Below, in pieces: positions 49,217 through 58,833 of a DNA stretch of 64,000 bases. Position 1 is the stretch's first letter. The number at the start of each line of letters is the position of its first letter. The notes beneath the pieces were generated by a model. The model saw nothing but the letters and a program-made list of their open reading frames with translations. It made no database searches and had not been told where the DNA came from. Source of the stretch: Hyphomicrobiales bacterium. GTDB lineage: Bacteria > Pseudomonadota > Alphaproteobacteria > Rhizobiales > Beijerinckiaceae. The DNA lies in NCBI GenBank assembly GCA_019075865.1, contig JAGXAN010000009.1, forward strand, positions 91,067 through 155,066, read 5' to 3'. Made by a program: the position numbers and the translations under genes.

Positions 49217-52114
49217 TCAATGTGTTCCTGATCCCAAGCGATTGTTCACTTCACCCAAACCGCGCTGGCTTTCGGGTGTCGACATTTGATGGTCTAGCGC
49301 CTCGAAAAGTCGCTTGGCTTCATCTAAACGAACCAGGTTAAAATATGACCAACCGCGAATGATCGAGAGATCGCGGGTCTCGGGGGTAAGCGCGCGCCGC
49401 TGGTCGAGATAGGCGAGGCACTGGCGGTAGTGCGCTTGTTTGTATGAATTGGTGGCTTGCATCCCCAAAACGCCAGTTTGAATGTCAAATTGCTGTTTCC
49501 GGGTCAAAACGCCCGAATTGGCAATTTCGATCGCTGTGCCGAGCAAACCGCTCTGCAAGCTGGCCAGCGCCTTGCCAAAGGCCGCCTCGGAACCATTGCG
49601 CCCACCCGCTGCTGCGGCGCGGCCAAAGGCAATGCTGGCTTCCTGCGGGCGTTGCTGATTGTAAAGGCACCAGCCTTCGGCCAGAGCATTGCCAGCGCCG
49701 CAATTTTGCGATCCGGCGGCCACCTTGCGCCGGGGCTTACGCTCGAATTTCCGGCGGGCGCGGGGCTTTTCCTCGCTGGGGGCTGCGGCTGCCTTGGGCG
49801 CGGGTGCCGCGACGGCGGCACGCGGCTGCTCGGTCTGCTGCACCGGTTCGACCAGGGCGGAAGTTGGCAGGCCATAGCTCACCTTCTGGCCAAGTGCTGG
49901 TTGAACAAGTGCTGGTTGAACGAGGGCGGGTTGAGCGGCTGAAGGTTGCGCGGCTAAAGGCTGCGTGGTGGCAGGCAAGCCAGATTGCAGCCCGCTTTGT
50001 TGCGGGGTGAGCAGCGGCAGATTATCGCCGGGGTTGTCAACGGGCGCGTAGGGGTTGACGGTGGCCTTGGGCGGCACAAAGCGCAAGACCTCCTGCGTCT
50101 CGCCCTTGTGCGCGCGGTCGGGCTCGCGCACTTTCATCAATACATAGCCATTGTTCTGGTAGGGCATGGCGGCCGCACCAAATACCCGGCGCGTCAACAG
50201 GGGCCATGGCCCCTTGAAGGGCTCGGGCGCAAAGGCGCTGACCAGCGCCGGCGGATAGCTGTTGGCCGGAATGGTTCCCGGCATTGGCTGCGCCGTCGGC
50301 ATCACGCGCAGCGGATTTTGCGGGTCAACCATGGTCGGTAAAATCTGCGCATCGAACAGCGGCTGCTGCCAGGCCTCGCCATGATAATTGGCTTCCAGAA
50401 TGCGCGGCGGGGCTCCGGTCGGGCTTGGTACGATACCCCAGGTGTAACGGTGCAGCGGATCGTGGATGGTATTGGGATAATTGGGTGCCATGCCGACCGG
50501 ATAGGCCAGCGTTGGCTCCGAGATGGACTGCGGATTGACCGGCATGGCCGGCGACTGCGCGGTGAATGCGCTGGCGTCAAACGCGGCCATCGGCGCTTCC
50601 GCTGCCTGTTCGCACGGCGGCGGCGTGGTATAGTGGTCAGATGGGAATACCAGCCCCACGACCGATGGGAACATTCCGTCGTAGCGGTTGACGGTTTCGA
50701 TAAAATGCGCGCGATCACCGAGGCGCAAATAGGTTAGCGCAAGGCCCTTGATCGTGGCTTCTTTGGGATACCATGCCGCTGCCCGCTGAAACCACTCCAG
50801 CGCCACCGGGTATTGGCAGGAATTATAGGCATACCATGCCAGACCCTGCGCCCCGGTTCCCGAAGCGGAACTGGACGTCACCTGCGCATAACGAGCCAAT
50901 TGTTCGGTGTCTATATAAGAAGGGATCGACTTGGTGAGATCATTGCCAAGCAGGTCGATGTATAAAATTGCATTGGTTGGATCAAACCGGCTCCACGCAT
51001 AGGCAACCTCCTCCGCGTCGCGGGTTTTGCCCAATTGTGCCAGCGTCAGGGCAAGGCCATGCGCCACAATGCTGTCGCCTTTGTTGGCAATCGCGAGCTT
51101 GAACCAGATCAGAGCCGAAGTGAAATCTTTCTTCTTGTAATCATACCAGCCAATCAGCGCCATTTGGCTGGGGTCGATCTCCTTCTTCACATAGGCGGCA
51201 TATTCCGCCAAATCGGCTGGATCGACATCCTGATCGCGGGCCGAATGCAGATAGGCGGCAATGCGGGCGCGGGTTAATTCATTTTTGATGCTATCGAATT
51301 CGTTCCCGCCCTTGTCGGTCTTGTGACCCATGGCATACAGCGCTTCCACGCTTGTCATTGGCAGATTGCCCATGGCCTTTTGCAAGGTCGCCAATCGCTT
51401 TTGCGGGGCTTTCTCGGTTTTGAGAATGTTTTGATAAACCGCGAGGGCGTGGTCGAGCTGTTGCGCCTTGGCATAGCTTTCCGCCAGGGTCCACATCAGT
51501 TCCAGATCGCTTGTGTCAATCAAGGACGGGTCGGAGCGGGCGAGCGACAGCAGTTTGGTCCATTTGCCATCGGCATAATAGGACATCACCTTTTGCCGAG
51601 CTTCTTTCTGGGCCAGCCGCTTCAGGAGCAGGCTGGGTGGGTTCCAGCTCGGGTCAAGCGCTTTGTGACTGGCAATCTGGGTGTGCAATTCCTGTAATTT
51701 GTCGGCACCGAACAGATCCCAGAGCGGCTGGTCTTCCGGGCTGCCGGAATCAGCGACCGGCTGGAACAGATCCTTGGGCTGCACATAACCAGGATGCAAT
51801 TGTTGCAGACGCTCCAGTTCCAGTTTCACCCGGTCCAACTGATGATGCAGCGCGTAATAGCGCAGCGCCCCGTCATCGACCACCGAAGCGGGCGGGCTGA
51901 CTGGTGCCGGCGCTGCTACCTTTGCCGGCGTTGCGCTTTTGGGTGCCGGTATGGTCGCTTCATCAGCTGCGGGAGGTGAAGCCTCGGCAACCTGCGTTAA
52001 ATGAATGGCATTGAGCGCGCCCTGCAAGCTGAATCCGGCTGCCCCCGCCGCTGACGGGCAGATCAGGCTTGCCGAAAGGCAAGTTATCGCCAGATATTTC
52101 ACTTGGGCACGCAT
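49217..52114 (-). CDS. bcsK: BcsK-like TPR protein of the cellulose operon
   Basis: The 965-residue secreted protein has a signal peptide (MRAQVKYLAITCLSASLICPS, cleavage near AAGAA), a Pro/Ala linker and TPR-like helical repeats at about 190-500 (WTLAESYAKAQQLDHALAVY; LAWYAYNSCQYPVALEWFQRAA). A low-complexity Pro/Gln region with short repeats (about 690-800) and another TPR-like block at the C terminus follow. There is no recognisable C-terminal beta-barrel, so it is not a BcsC. It matches the TPR protein that replaces BcsC in type III bcs operons. The ATG at 52114 overlaps bcsZ by 16 bases. Symbol by position and architecture. Confidence 0.75.
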   Translation of the reverse strand: MRAQVKYLAITCLSASLICPSAAGAAGFSLQGALNAIHLTQVAEASPPAADEATIPAPKSATPAKVAAPAPVSPPASVVDDGALRYYALHHQLDRVKLELERLQQLHPGYVQPKDLFQPVADSGSPEDQPLWDLFGADKLQELHTQIASHKALDPSWNPPSLLLKRLAQKEARQKVMSYYADGKWTKLLSLARSDPSLIDTSDLELMWTLAESYAKAQQLDHALAVYQNILKTEKAPQKRLATLQKAMGNLPMTSVEALYAMGHKTDKGGNEFDSIKNELTRARIAAYLHSARDQDVDPADLAEYAAYVKKEIDPSQMALIGWYDYKKKDFTSALIWFKLAIANKGDSIVAHGLALTLAQLGKTRDAEEVAYAWSRFDPTNAILYIDLLGNDLTKSIPSYIDTEQLARYAQVTSSSASGTGAQGLAWYAYNSCQYPVALEWFQRAAAWYPKEATIKGLALTYLRLGDRAHFIETVNRYDGMFPSVVGLVFPSDHYTTPPPCEQAAEAPMAAFDASAFTAQSPAMPVNPQSISEPTLAYPVGMAPNYPNTIHDPLHRYTWGIVPSPTGAPPRILEANYHGEAWQQPLFDAQILPTMVDPQNPLRVMPTAQPMPGTIPANSYPPALVSAFAPEPFKGPWPLLTRRVFGAAAMPYQNNGYVLMKVREPDRAHKGETQEVLRFVPPKATVNPYAPVDNPGDNLPLLTPQQSGLQSGLPATTQPLAAQPSAAQPALVQPALVQPALGQKVSYGLPTSALVEPVQQTEQPRAAVAAPAPKAAAAPSEEKPRARRKFERKPRRKVAAGSQNCGAGNALAEGWCLYNQQRPQEASIAFGRAAAAGGRNGSEAAFGKALASLQSGLLGTAIEIANSGVLTRKQQFDIQTGVLGMQATNSYKQAHYRQCLAYLDQRRALTPETRDLSIIRGWSYFNLVRLDEAKRLFEALDHQMSTPESQRGLGEVNNRLGSGTH
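49892..49936. repeat. Three tandem 15-bp repeats in the bcsK-like gene
   Basis: Unit CAAGTGCTGGTTGAA occurs twice exactly at 49892-49921, followed by a degenerate third copy to 49936. It encodes repeated PALVQ on the minus strand, within the low-complexity linker. Such in-frame units can expand or contract. Confidence 0.75.
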
Positions 52115-53295
52115 GTCGGATATCTCGCTTTTGCCGCCAGTATCGACAGCAACTGCAATGTTGCAGGATAATAATTCTGATTTGGTGAAAATATCCGGGC
52201 CAGAGGCGGAAAAGGTTGGTTCGAAGTGATACACCTTGTTAATGCGGCGATCGCGCTATAGCCCGGTTCGCCCATCATCGATTGCGGTTTGCCAGTATCG
52301 AGGTTGATGACCGTCATGGAGGCGGCATCGCTCGTCCAGACCTGGGCGAAGGGCGCATAGTCATCACGCTCGCCAATGCCGGCAAAGGCCATGTAAAGCG
52401 GAATACGGATGGCATTGTAGCCAAACACCGCCGGGAAACCGTTGGCAGGTGCCAGTTTCTTGCCGTCGACCTTGATCCATTCGCTCGGCAGTTTGGCCGG
52501 ACTAAACCGCGCATTGCGTAACAGCTTCAGGCCAGATGTGGTCAGCGTATCCCAATCGATATCGGGAGCCATCTGCTTGAAGCGCGTGAATGCGGGAAAG
52601 ATGAAATAAGAAAGGTTGACGACCGGCGCGCCGCCCTGCTCCTTGGCATCAAAACCGCTGGCCCCCGGCAGCAGCAAATTGCCAAAGGCGGTTTTTGGCA
52701 GCATGACATGCGAGGCGATGGCCGAAACCATGCGATGCGAGGCGACAGAATAGGGCGCAAATGACCAGAATTCGCCGGCTTCCGCCAGCGCCCAGGCCAC
52801 CAGAATATCGCCGTCGGTAGCATTGTTGACGTCGGTTATACCGGGGCGCTTGTCCGCGTCGAAGCGCCAGGCCAGCAGCCCGTCGTCCCGGATTTTCAGA
52901 TTGGCCCGCGTCCAGCCCCAAATACGCTCGAAGCTGGCGCGGTCATTGGCGGCAACGGCCAAAAGCATGCCGTAGCCCTGTCCCTCGGAATGGCTGATCC
53001 CGTGATTGGCCGTATCGATGATCCGGCCTTGCTCGGTCAGGAAACGCTGCTTGTAGGCGGACCATGCGGCAGGTTCTGCCAGCTTGCCGCCAATTGAAAT
53101 CAATCTCGATTCTAGACCCAGCGGCACCGGTTCCGGCGCTGCGGGCTTGCCCTGCGGAGTCTGGGCAGGCTTGGGCGTCGCTACCGGCGCTTGCGCAGGG
53201 GAAACCGGCTGCAGACGAATGGTTTGCGCCTGGGCGCCCCCCAACATCAAGCTAAACCCGACCAGACCGGCCGCCAGCCGGTGTTGCTGTTTCAC
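52099..53295 (-). CDS. bcsZ: Periplasmic endo-1,4-glucanase BcsZ (GH8)
   Basis: The 398-residue GH8 enzyme trims cellulose during its export. The signal peptide (MKQQHRLAAGLVGFSLMLGGAQAQ) is followed by a 45-residue Pro/Ala/Gln linker that E. coli BcsZ lacks, then the catalytic domain. The general acid is E104 in SHSEGQGYGM, and NATDGDILVAWAL carries the GH8 aspartates D161/D163. The GTG start at 53295 overlaps the bcsB TGA by four bases (GTGA) and has GGGAGG five bases upstream. It overlaps the next gene by 16 bases. Confidence 0.92.
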   Translation of the reverse strand: MKQQHRLAAGLVGFSLMLGGAQAQTIRLQPVSPAQAPVATPKPAQTPQGKPAAPEPVPLGLESRLISIGGKLAEPAAWSAYKQRFLTEQGRIIDTANHGISHSEGQGYGMLLAVAANDRASFERIWGWTRANLKIRDDGLLAWRFDADKRPGITDVNNATDGDILVAWALAEAGEFWSFAPYSVASHRMVSAIASHVMLPKTAFGNLLLPGASGFDAKEQGGAPVVNLSYFIFPAFTRFKQMAPDIDWDTLTTSGLKLLRNARFSPAKLPSEWIKVDGKKLAPANGFPAVFGYNAIRIPLYMAFAGIGERDDYAPFAQVWTSDAASMTVINLDTGKPQSMMGEPGYSAIAALTRCITSNQPFPPLARIFSPNQNYYPATLQLLSILAAKARYPTCVPK

Positions 53296-56096
53296 AGTCG
53301 CCTCCCGACATTGCGGACAAATACGCGGGTCATGATCCCCAAAATCAGGCCAGTGGACAGGACCGTGGCGATAAAGGCCCAGACATTCTGTGAGAACCAG
53401 CCTGCCGCAATCAGACGCATGTTGAATATGGAGAATGCCTGCGTTGAGATGAAATGCGGGTTTTCCGGCAGATTGCTGGCAATATCGGCCTTGGCGGTGT
53501 TCAGCGCCGAAATCGCCCCGCGCACATGGTTCCACACGCGTGGATCGACCAGACAGGCGACGCTTGAACTCAGTGCTTGTTCCGTCGGGGCGGTTACGAT
53601 CGTCCAGATGGCATTGCCGGAACTGTCGTTGCTCTCCTGCGCCATCAGCAGCGAGGCCGAATCTTGAATGACGCTCGGCTCGTCGCGCTTGGTCAGCCCG
53701 GCAAAAATGCGAGCCTTGCCTTCCTTCACTTGGGTAATGCCCCAATTTTCGATGTCACCGAAAATGGCCGGGTTGAAGGAGGGCAGTGAGACATGCGGCA
53801 TCCATGAAGGGCCGCCATAGATCTTGGATTGCCATTTTTGCGCGAGGTTCTCGGGCATGTCGGCATGTTCGTCGCTGCCCGCGTCCGCGGGTATAGTCCC
53901 GTCGGCGGCGTTGATATTGAGCGGGGCCGCGCCTTGCGGGCCCTGCTCGCTTTGCGCAATGGCGGCTTTCATCGCTTCGACGCCATTGCTGACGTCCGAT
54001 CCCTGCGCCGCACCGCGTGGGCGCACCTGTAACTGGCAACGGGCCGGAAAATTCCGCTCCAGCGCGACGCGTTCCGCATTCTGGCGCGCATAAAGTGACA
54101 CATTTTTAGCCGAAACACCGCTCGGCGTCGTGAATTCGGCGCTGTTCCAGATTTTGGCCATTTTGCGCGGATCAAGGCCGGAGGCTTTGAGCGCCTCAGA
54201 CGAAAAGCTATTTGCCGCACCTATCAACAGCGCCGCACCATCGCCAAGGCGCGGCGGTTGCGTCACCAGCCGGAAATCGATCATGCGCCCGGCAGATACG
54301 GCCATGCGGGCAATCACCGTTGCGGTTGCCGAGAGGGTTTCCGGATCGGGCTTTGGCACATAAAGGTGCGGCGGCGCTTTCAAATTGGCATAGGGGAAGC
54401 CGCCCGTCGCGGTTACCGCGAGGTTCGGCGACAGGGCGACCCGGGCAATACCGGGAATGATCAACTCGGAATCATCGAGCAGCAAGAACCGCTTTTGGGC
54501 CCGCACTTCATTCCAGGGTTCGCATTTCTTGTCCGACTCGTCACCAACTTGCGCCTCAATGGTGATCTTGTTCAATCCCGGTTGCAGCATCCCGAGCGGG
54601 AAACCAATCCGCCGGCCTTTGAACAATTCACCATTGGAATGCGACAGCGGCGAACCGACGGCAATCTTGTCATTGACGCTGATCACGATTTGCGCACCGG
54701 ACGAAAGATCGGGCGCGTAAGCACCGGCCAGATCCAGATTCACATTGGCAATATCCGCCGGATAAAAATCCGATGGCATGATGATGTGGAAGCTGGTGCG
54801 GAACATGCGTCCGCTGAATTCCTGCGAAATGACGCCAAGATCGCGCAATTTGACCCGGGTGCCGCCGGTGACCGCATATCCGGGAAACGCCCGCGCCGCG
54901 CGCAAACCGCTGGGCGAGCCGACCGTCGCCGAATAGTGGCTCAATGTGGTCAGATCTTTATCAAGGTCACTGGCGCTGTCACCTGTCACAATCAGCACGG
55001 GGCGCTGGTTGGCATTGCGATCCTGCAGCAATATTTTCGGGCCCGAACCGGGGGCCGGCAGCGAAAGACCGGGGACACTGGCAAGCTCGCCATAAGTGCC
55101 AACGGCCACGTTGAGGCCGGCACCGCTGGCAGGACTTGAGTCAACATGCACCAAAGGCTGCTCGAACCGTCCACGAATCGCGGCGAGTTGAATGGCGTCG
55201 AACGTGCGGTTGATCTGAGCGGCGGTGGTTTCGGCAGGCAAAATCGCCCGGATCGGTGTCGCGCCCTGCCGATCGGGTGGCACGGCGGGCAGATCCGCTA
55301 GGCTTTCGATCTCGCCCTGAATTTTGGGGATGATGAACCCGGTCTTGGTCGCGTCAATCTGCGTCCACAGCTCGAACGTGGCGCTCAACGAGCAATCGGC
55401 GCGATGGCGTTGCTGCGCGATGATCCGCAATGAGTTGAAGCCTTGCTTGACCAGATCGGGCGGCACATTGAACTTGGTGACGACGGCACGGTTGGGGGCG
55501 TCAATCTGGATATGGCCGATTTCAACATCGTTGATTTCGACGCTCAGGCGTGATGCTTCCGGCAGATCGGAGATGGCGGCCAGATAACCGAGCTGAAACT
55601 GCAAGGCCTGACTGGCCTGATTTTTGGTAAAATAGATCGGCCATTCCGACGTCGCTATTTCCCCCGCAAGTCGCAAACCCTGGGCGTTATTGGGCAGGTA
55701 ACGCAGAAAATTCTTGGGTGCCTGCGCATTGGCGTCGGCAGATGTCTGCTCAAATGGCAAAGCCTGCACCTGCTGGGTCTCCTGCCCTTGCGGCGGAACC
55801 GGTTCGGGCAAGGCGGATGGCGCGGCAGTTGCCGCTGTATCGGGTGCGAGCTTTGGCGCATCCAAGCTGGCCGGCGCTCCAACCGAGGCGGGTGCCTGTC
55901 CATTGCCCGCGCCCCGCAGCGGCGGCGTGAATTGCTCCTGCTTGAGGGCGCTGGTGACGTCAGTGAAGCTGATGGCGCTTTGCGCGATCGGGTTGGGGGC
56001 GAGCAGGCTTTGTCCATCGCAAATCGGCGCAGCGGCCACTATCAGGCCGCTGGCGATGAGGCTGGTAAGCAAACTGGAGCGCAATATAACTCGCAT
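53292..56096 (-). CDS. bcsB: Cellulose synthase regulatory/periplasmic subunit BcsB
   Basis: The 934-residue protein has a signal peptide (MRVILRSSLLTSLIASGLIVAAAP), a Pro/Ala-rich stretch to about residue 120, two repeats each of a carbohydrate-binding jelly roll and a flavodoxin-like domain, and one C-terminal transmembrane helix (NVWAFIATVLSTGLILGIM) that packs against BcsA. BcsB forms the periplasmic path of the nascent glucan. FHIIMPSDFYPAD and NKITIEAQV fit the jelly-roll domains. It follows bcsA after 21 bases. Confidence 0.93.
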   Translation of the reverse strand: MRVILRSSLLTSLIASGLIVAAAPICDGQSLLAPNPIAQSAISFTDVTSALKQEQFTPPLRGAGNGQAPASVGAPASLDAPKLAPDTAATAAPSALPEPVPPQGQETQQVQALPFEQTSADANAQAPKNFLRYLPNNAQGLRLAGEIATSEWPIYFTKNQASQALQFQLGYLAAISDLPEASRLSVEINDVEIGHIQIDAPNRAVVTKFNVPPDLVKQGFNSLRIIAQQRHRADCSLSATFELWTQIDATKTGFIIPKIQGEIESLADLPAVPPDRQGATPIRAILPAETTAAQINRTFDAIQLAAIRGRFEQPLVHVDSSPASGAGLNVAVGTYGELASVPGLSLPAPGSGPKILLQDRNANQRPVLIVTGDSASDLDKDLTTLSHYSATVGSPSGLRAARAFPGYAVTGGTRVKLRDLGVISQEFSGRMFRTSFHIIMPSDFYPADIANVNLDLAGAYAPDLSSGAQIVISVNDKIAVGSPLSHSNGELFKGRRIGFPLGMLQPGLNKITIEAQVGDESDKKCEPWNEVRAQKRFLLLDDSELIIPGIARVALSPNLAVTATGGFPYANLKAPPHLYVPKPDPETLSATATVIARMAVSAGRMIDFRLVTQPPRLGDGAALLIGAANSFSSEALKASGLDPRKMAKIWNSAEFTTPSGVSAKNVSLYARQNAERVALERNFPARCQLQVRPRGAAQGSDVSNGVEAMKAAIAQSEQGPQGAAPLNINAADGTIPADAGSDEHADMPENLAQKWQSKIYGGPSWMPHVSLPSFNPAIFGDIENWGITQVKEGKARIFAGLTKRDEPSVIQDSASLLMAQESNDSSGNAIWTIVTAPTEQALSSSVACLVDPRVWNHVRGAISALNTAKADIASNLPENPHFISTQAFSIFNMRLIAAGWFSQNVWAFIATVLSTGLILGIMTRVFVRNVGRRL

Positions 56097-56117
56097 AATT
56101 CCTGCCGTTCATAAATG

Positions 56118-58448
56118 TCACGCCGCGGGGGCGACCTTTTTCATTCCAGCTTCCACTTTGGCCATTGCCGTGCCGTTTGCAGAAGGCAATTCCGCCAGGG
56201 CTGCTGCCCGCAATTTGCTGTCTTCGGCAACTTTCGCTGCCAGAGCCGTCATTTCCTGGGCTGCCTTGTCGGTCAAAGCCTTGGCTTTGTGCTCGATCCA
56301 CAGATAGCGGAACGCACGCACCGGTTCGGTTATGCCCCAGGTGAGAAACTGCTTGGTGCCCTGATAAATGTTCTGGTGGCGGCGGCGCTTGTCGAGGAAG
56401 CGTTCCAGCGCGCCGCTGTCGCCATACATGAGATCGGCGAGCAGATAATGCTGTTCGGGCTGCATCTCGTGGAAAGCCACGCTGATTTTGGCGCGCCCAT
56501 CCTTGAACCCGGTATGCACGAGCCGCACCTTGACGGTTTGCTGCGATTGTTTTGACAACATGTTGCCAATCGGCTTGATCGCCAGATCAGCGATGATCGG
56601 CTTGTCGCCAATTTCCGGCGGTGCCATATCCCACGACGAAACCATGGAACAGCCGCCCGCTGAGACGTCCAGAAACTGCACCGGTATCTTCTTGTTATCG
56701 AGCAACAGGAAGCCGGTGCGATCAATCGGCAGGCGCGGATGGCGGTCGGGCTGCGCGCGCTCGGCCACGGCACCAAGGGCGGCACCGGCGATCATCAGGT
56801 TAAACGTGTTCCAGCAACCCACCACCACGATGAGGTTGTTGACGCCAGAATCCAGGAAATAGCGGGCGACCGCCACCAGATCGGCGAAAAACAGCAAGCC
56901 CCAGATGGCGAAGAACGGCCAGGCCAGTTCTGACAGATGGTTGTTGTCGAGCGTCAGGCCCTTGGCCGTCACGTTGAAGGTTGGCTTGCGCGGATTGAGC
57001 GCAACCGTGACCATCGCCTTGACCAGAAATACGCCCTGCACGAATTCATAGAGCTCGGAAATCCAGGGCCAGCGCACTTTGCCATAGAGATAGTTTTGCA
57101 GCATCACGTTCACGACAATATACATGGACGTGTAGGCGATGGTCTCGCTGATGTTGGACACGAAAATCTTCGTGTTCAGAAAAATATACAGCAAGGGTGC
57201 GAACATGAACACCAAGCGCGGCAACGGGAAGAACCAGAAGGTCATGCTGGAGAGGTAGGAAACGCGCTGCGTGAGGCTCAGCCCCTTCTTCAGGGCCGGA
57301 TTCTTCAAAATCAGAATCTGGAACATGCCCTGGCACCAGCGCGAACGCTGGCCGATGAACGAGGTGAATGTTTCAGGCTGCAGGCCGGCGATGAGCGGCT
57401 TGTCGACAAATACGGAATGCCAGCCATTGCCGTGCAACTCGAATGCGGTTTCGCAATCCTCGGTGATGGTGATGCCGGAGAAGCCACCTGTCGTTTCCAG
57501 TGCGGTACGACGCAAAAGGGCGGCCGAGCCGCAAAAGAACGAAGCATCCCATTTATCCAGCCCGCGCTGGGTGATTGAATAGAACATTTCGTTTTCAGAC
57601 GGCATCCGGTCAAATGTCTTGAGATTCTTTTCGATCGGGTCCGGGTTGAGAAAGATGTGCGGCGTCTGCACAAGGAACAGCTTTGGATCGAGCAGAAAGT
57701 GCCCCACGGTTTCGCGCAGGAAACTGCGGAACGGCGCGTGGTCGGCATCGAACACAACGATAATGTCGCCCGTCGAGTTCTTCAGGCCGTTGTTCATATT
57801 GCCGGCCTTGGCGTGCTGATTCTTCTGGCGCGTGAGATAGCGCGCACCCATTTTCTTGCACAGAACCTGCAAATCCTCGTAGCGCTGGCGGGCCGCCGCG
57901 GCTTTTTCGGGGTTGGAATCATTACGCTTCTGGTCGGTACCGCCATCGTCCAGCAACCAAACGGTCATCTTGTGGGCCGGGTAATCCATCGACATGGCGG
58001 CAGCCATCGTGGTTGCCAGAATTTCCTCATCCTCGTTATAGGTGGGGATGAACACATCGACGGTGGGCAGCTTCTCGTCTTCCTCGCGCGCCAAGGGCTT
58101 GCGCTTCAGCGGGTCGACATTGATGATCAGGCTGATCGTGAGAATCAGGACGCAATAGCACTCAGCCAGCAGCAGGATGAAGCCGAGCACGAAGTCGATG
58201 GGGTCGGAAAGTGGGGGCAAAGTCGAGGTGGAGCGCCAAAACACATAACGGATCACCACCATTGACGCGAGGCCAAGGAAAATTTGGCGGCCGGTATCGC
58301 CGCGGGCGAATTTCCACGTTAAAATCAATGCGACAATGATGGACAGGCCCATATAATACTGTGCCTCAACGCTGATCGGTTGAGTCAGCAACACCAGCGT
58401 CAGGAAGCCGGTGATCGCCCACAGAAATAGACTTGCTCTCGTAGTCAT
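56118..58448 (-). CDS. bcsA: Cellulose synthase catalytic subunit BcsA
   Basis: The 776-residue inner-membrane GT2 enzyme polymerises UDP-glucose and extrudes the chain. Several N- and C-terminal membrane helices flank the GT domain. The catalytic set is complete: DD at 167-168, DAD 234-236, TED 329-331 and QRSRW 367-371. The gating loop FNVT is at 491-494. The PilZ domain (about 555-660) keeps DVSAGG (594-599), but the arginine motif reads DRHPR, with D568 where the first Arg of RxxxR is expected. It is the first gene of the operon, preceded by a very AT-rich region. Confidence 0.95.
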   Translation of the reverse strand: MTTRASLFLWAITGFLTLVLLTQPISVEAQYYMGLSIIVALILTWKFARGDTGRQIFLGLASMVVIRYVFWRSTSTLPPLSDPIDFVLGFILLLAECYCVLILTISLIINVDPLKRKPLAREEDEKLPTVDVFIPTYNEDEEILATTMAAAMSMDYPAHKMTVWLLDDGGTDQKRNDSNPEKAAAARQRYEDLQVLCKKMGARYLTRQKNQHAKAGNMNNGLKNSTGDIIVVFDADHAPFRSFLRETVGHFLLDPKLFLVQTPHIFLNPDPIEKNLKTFDRMPSENEMFYSITQRGLDKWDASFFCGSAALLRRTALETTGGFSGITITEDCETAFELHGNGWHSVFVDKPLIAGLQPETFTSFIGQRSRWCQGMFQILILKNPALKKGLSLTQRVSYLSSMTFWFFPLPRLVFMFAPLLYIFLNTKIFVSNISETIAYTSMYIVVNVMLQNYLYGKVRWPWISELYEFVQGVFLVKAMVTVALNPRKPTFNVTAKGLTLDNNHLSELAWPFFAIWGLLFFADLVAVARYFLDSGVNNLIVVVGCWNTFNLMIAGAALGAVAERAQPDRHPRLPIDRTGFLLLDNKKIPVQFLDVSAGGCSMVSSWDMAPPEIGDKPIIADLAIKPIGNMLSKQSQQTVKVRLVHTGFKDGRAKISVAFHEMQPEQHYLLADLMYGDSGALERFLDKRRRHQNIYQGTKQFLTWGITEPVRAFRYLWIEHKAKALTDKAAQEMTALAAKVAEDSKLRAAALAELPSANGTAMAKVEAGMKKVAPAA

Positions 58449-58833
58449 AAAATCTCGCCCTTTCGTCCTTTCAAGATCGGGCGGAATAGTTAATTAAGTC
58501 AGTCTGATAAAGCTCCAAGATTTAATATGCCTAATAAATGGATAATACGAATACACATTAAATAAACATCAGGAAAAATTTTAATAAATATGGAAATTTC
58601 CAGTTAGTTACGGTTAATAATTTATAAAAAATTAGATTTATAGTTACATAAATTTTATTAAAATCCTACTTATTCGCCGGAACTGGGTTTTTTGAAGTTT
58701 TGATCGCGATTTTGCGTTCCGCACCGCTGCGTCGGGACACCAGCGGCGCATTCAAGGGGCCATGCGTGGCACGCATTGGAATATTCCGGCCAGCCGTGGT
58801 ATCGAGGCACCAGTTTCATTGGAAGCAGCAAAC
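58449..58833. other. AT-rich intergenic region upstream of bcsA
   Basis: This 385-base gap separates divergent bcsA and the amidotransferase gene. From 58501 to 58680 only about 42 of 180 bases are G or C (23 % by my count), against a background of about 58 %. It holds TTAATTAA at 58492 and several other TTAA and A/T tracts. The bcs promoter must lie here. No clean sigma-70 or sigma-54 promoter was recognised. Nucleoid-protein binding or intrinsic curvature is likely (inference). Confidence 0.6.
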
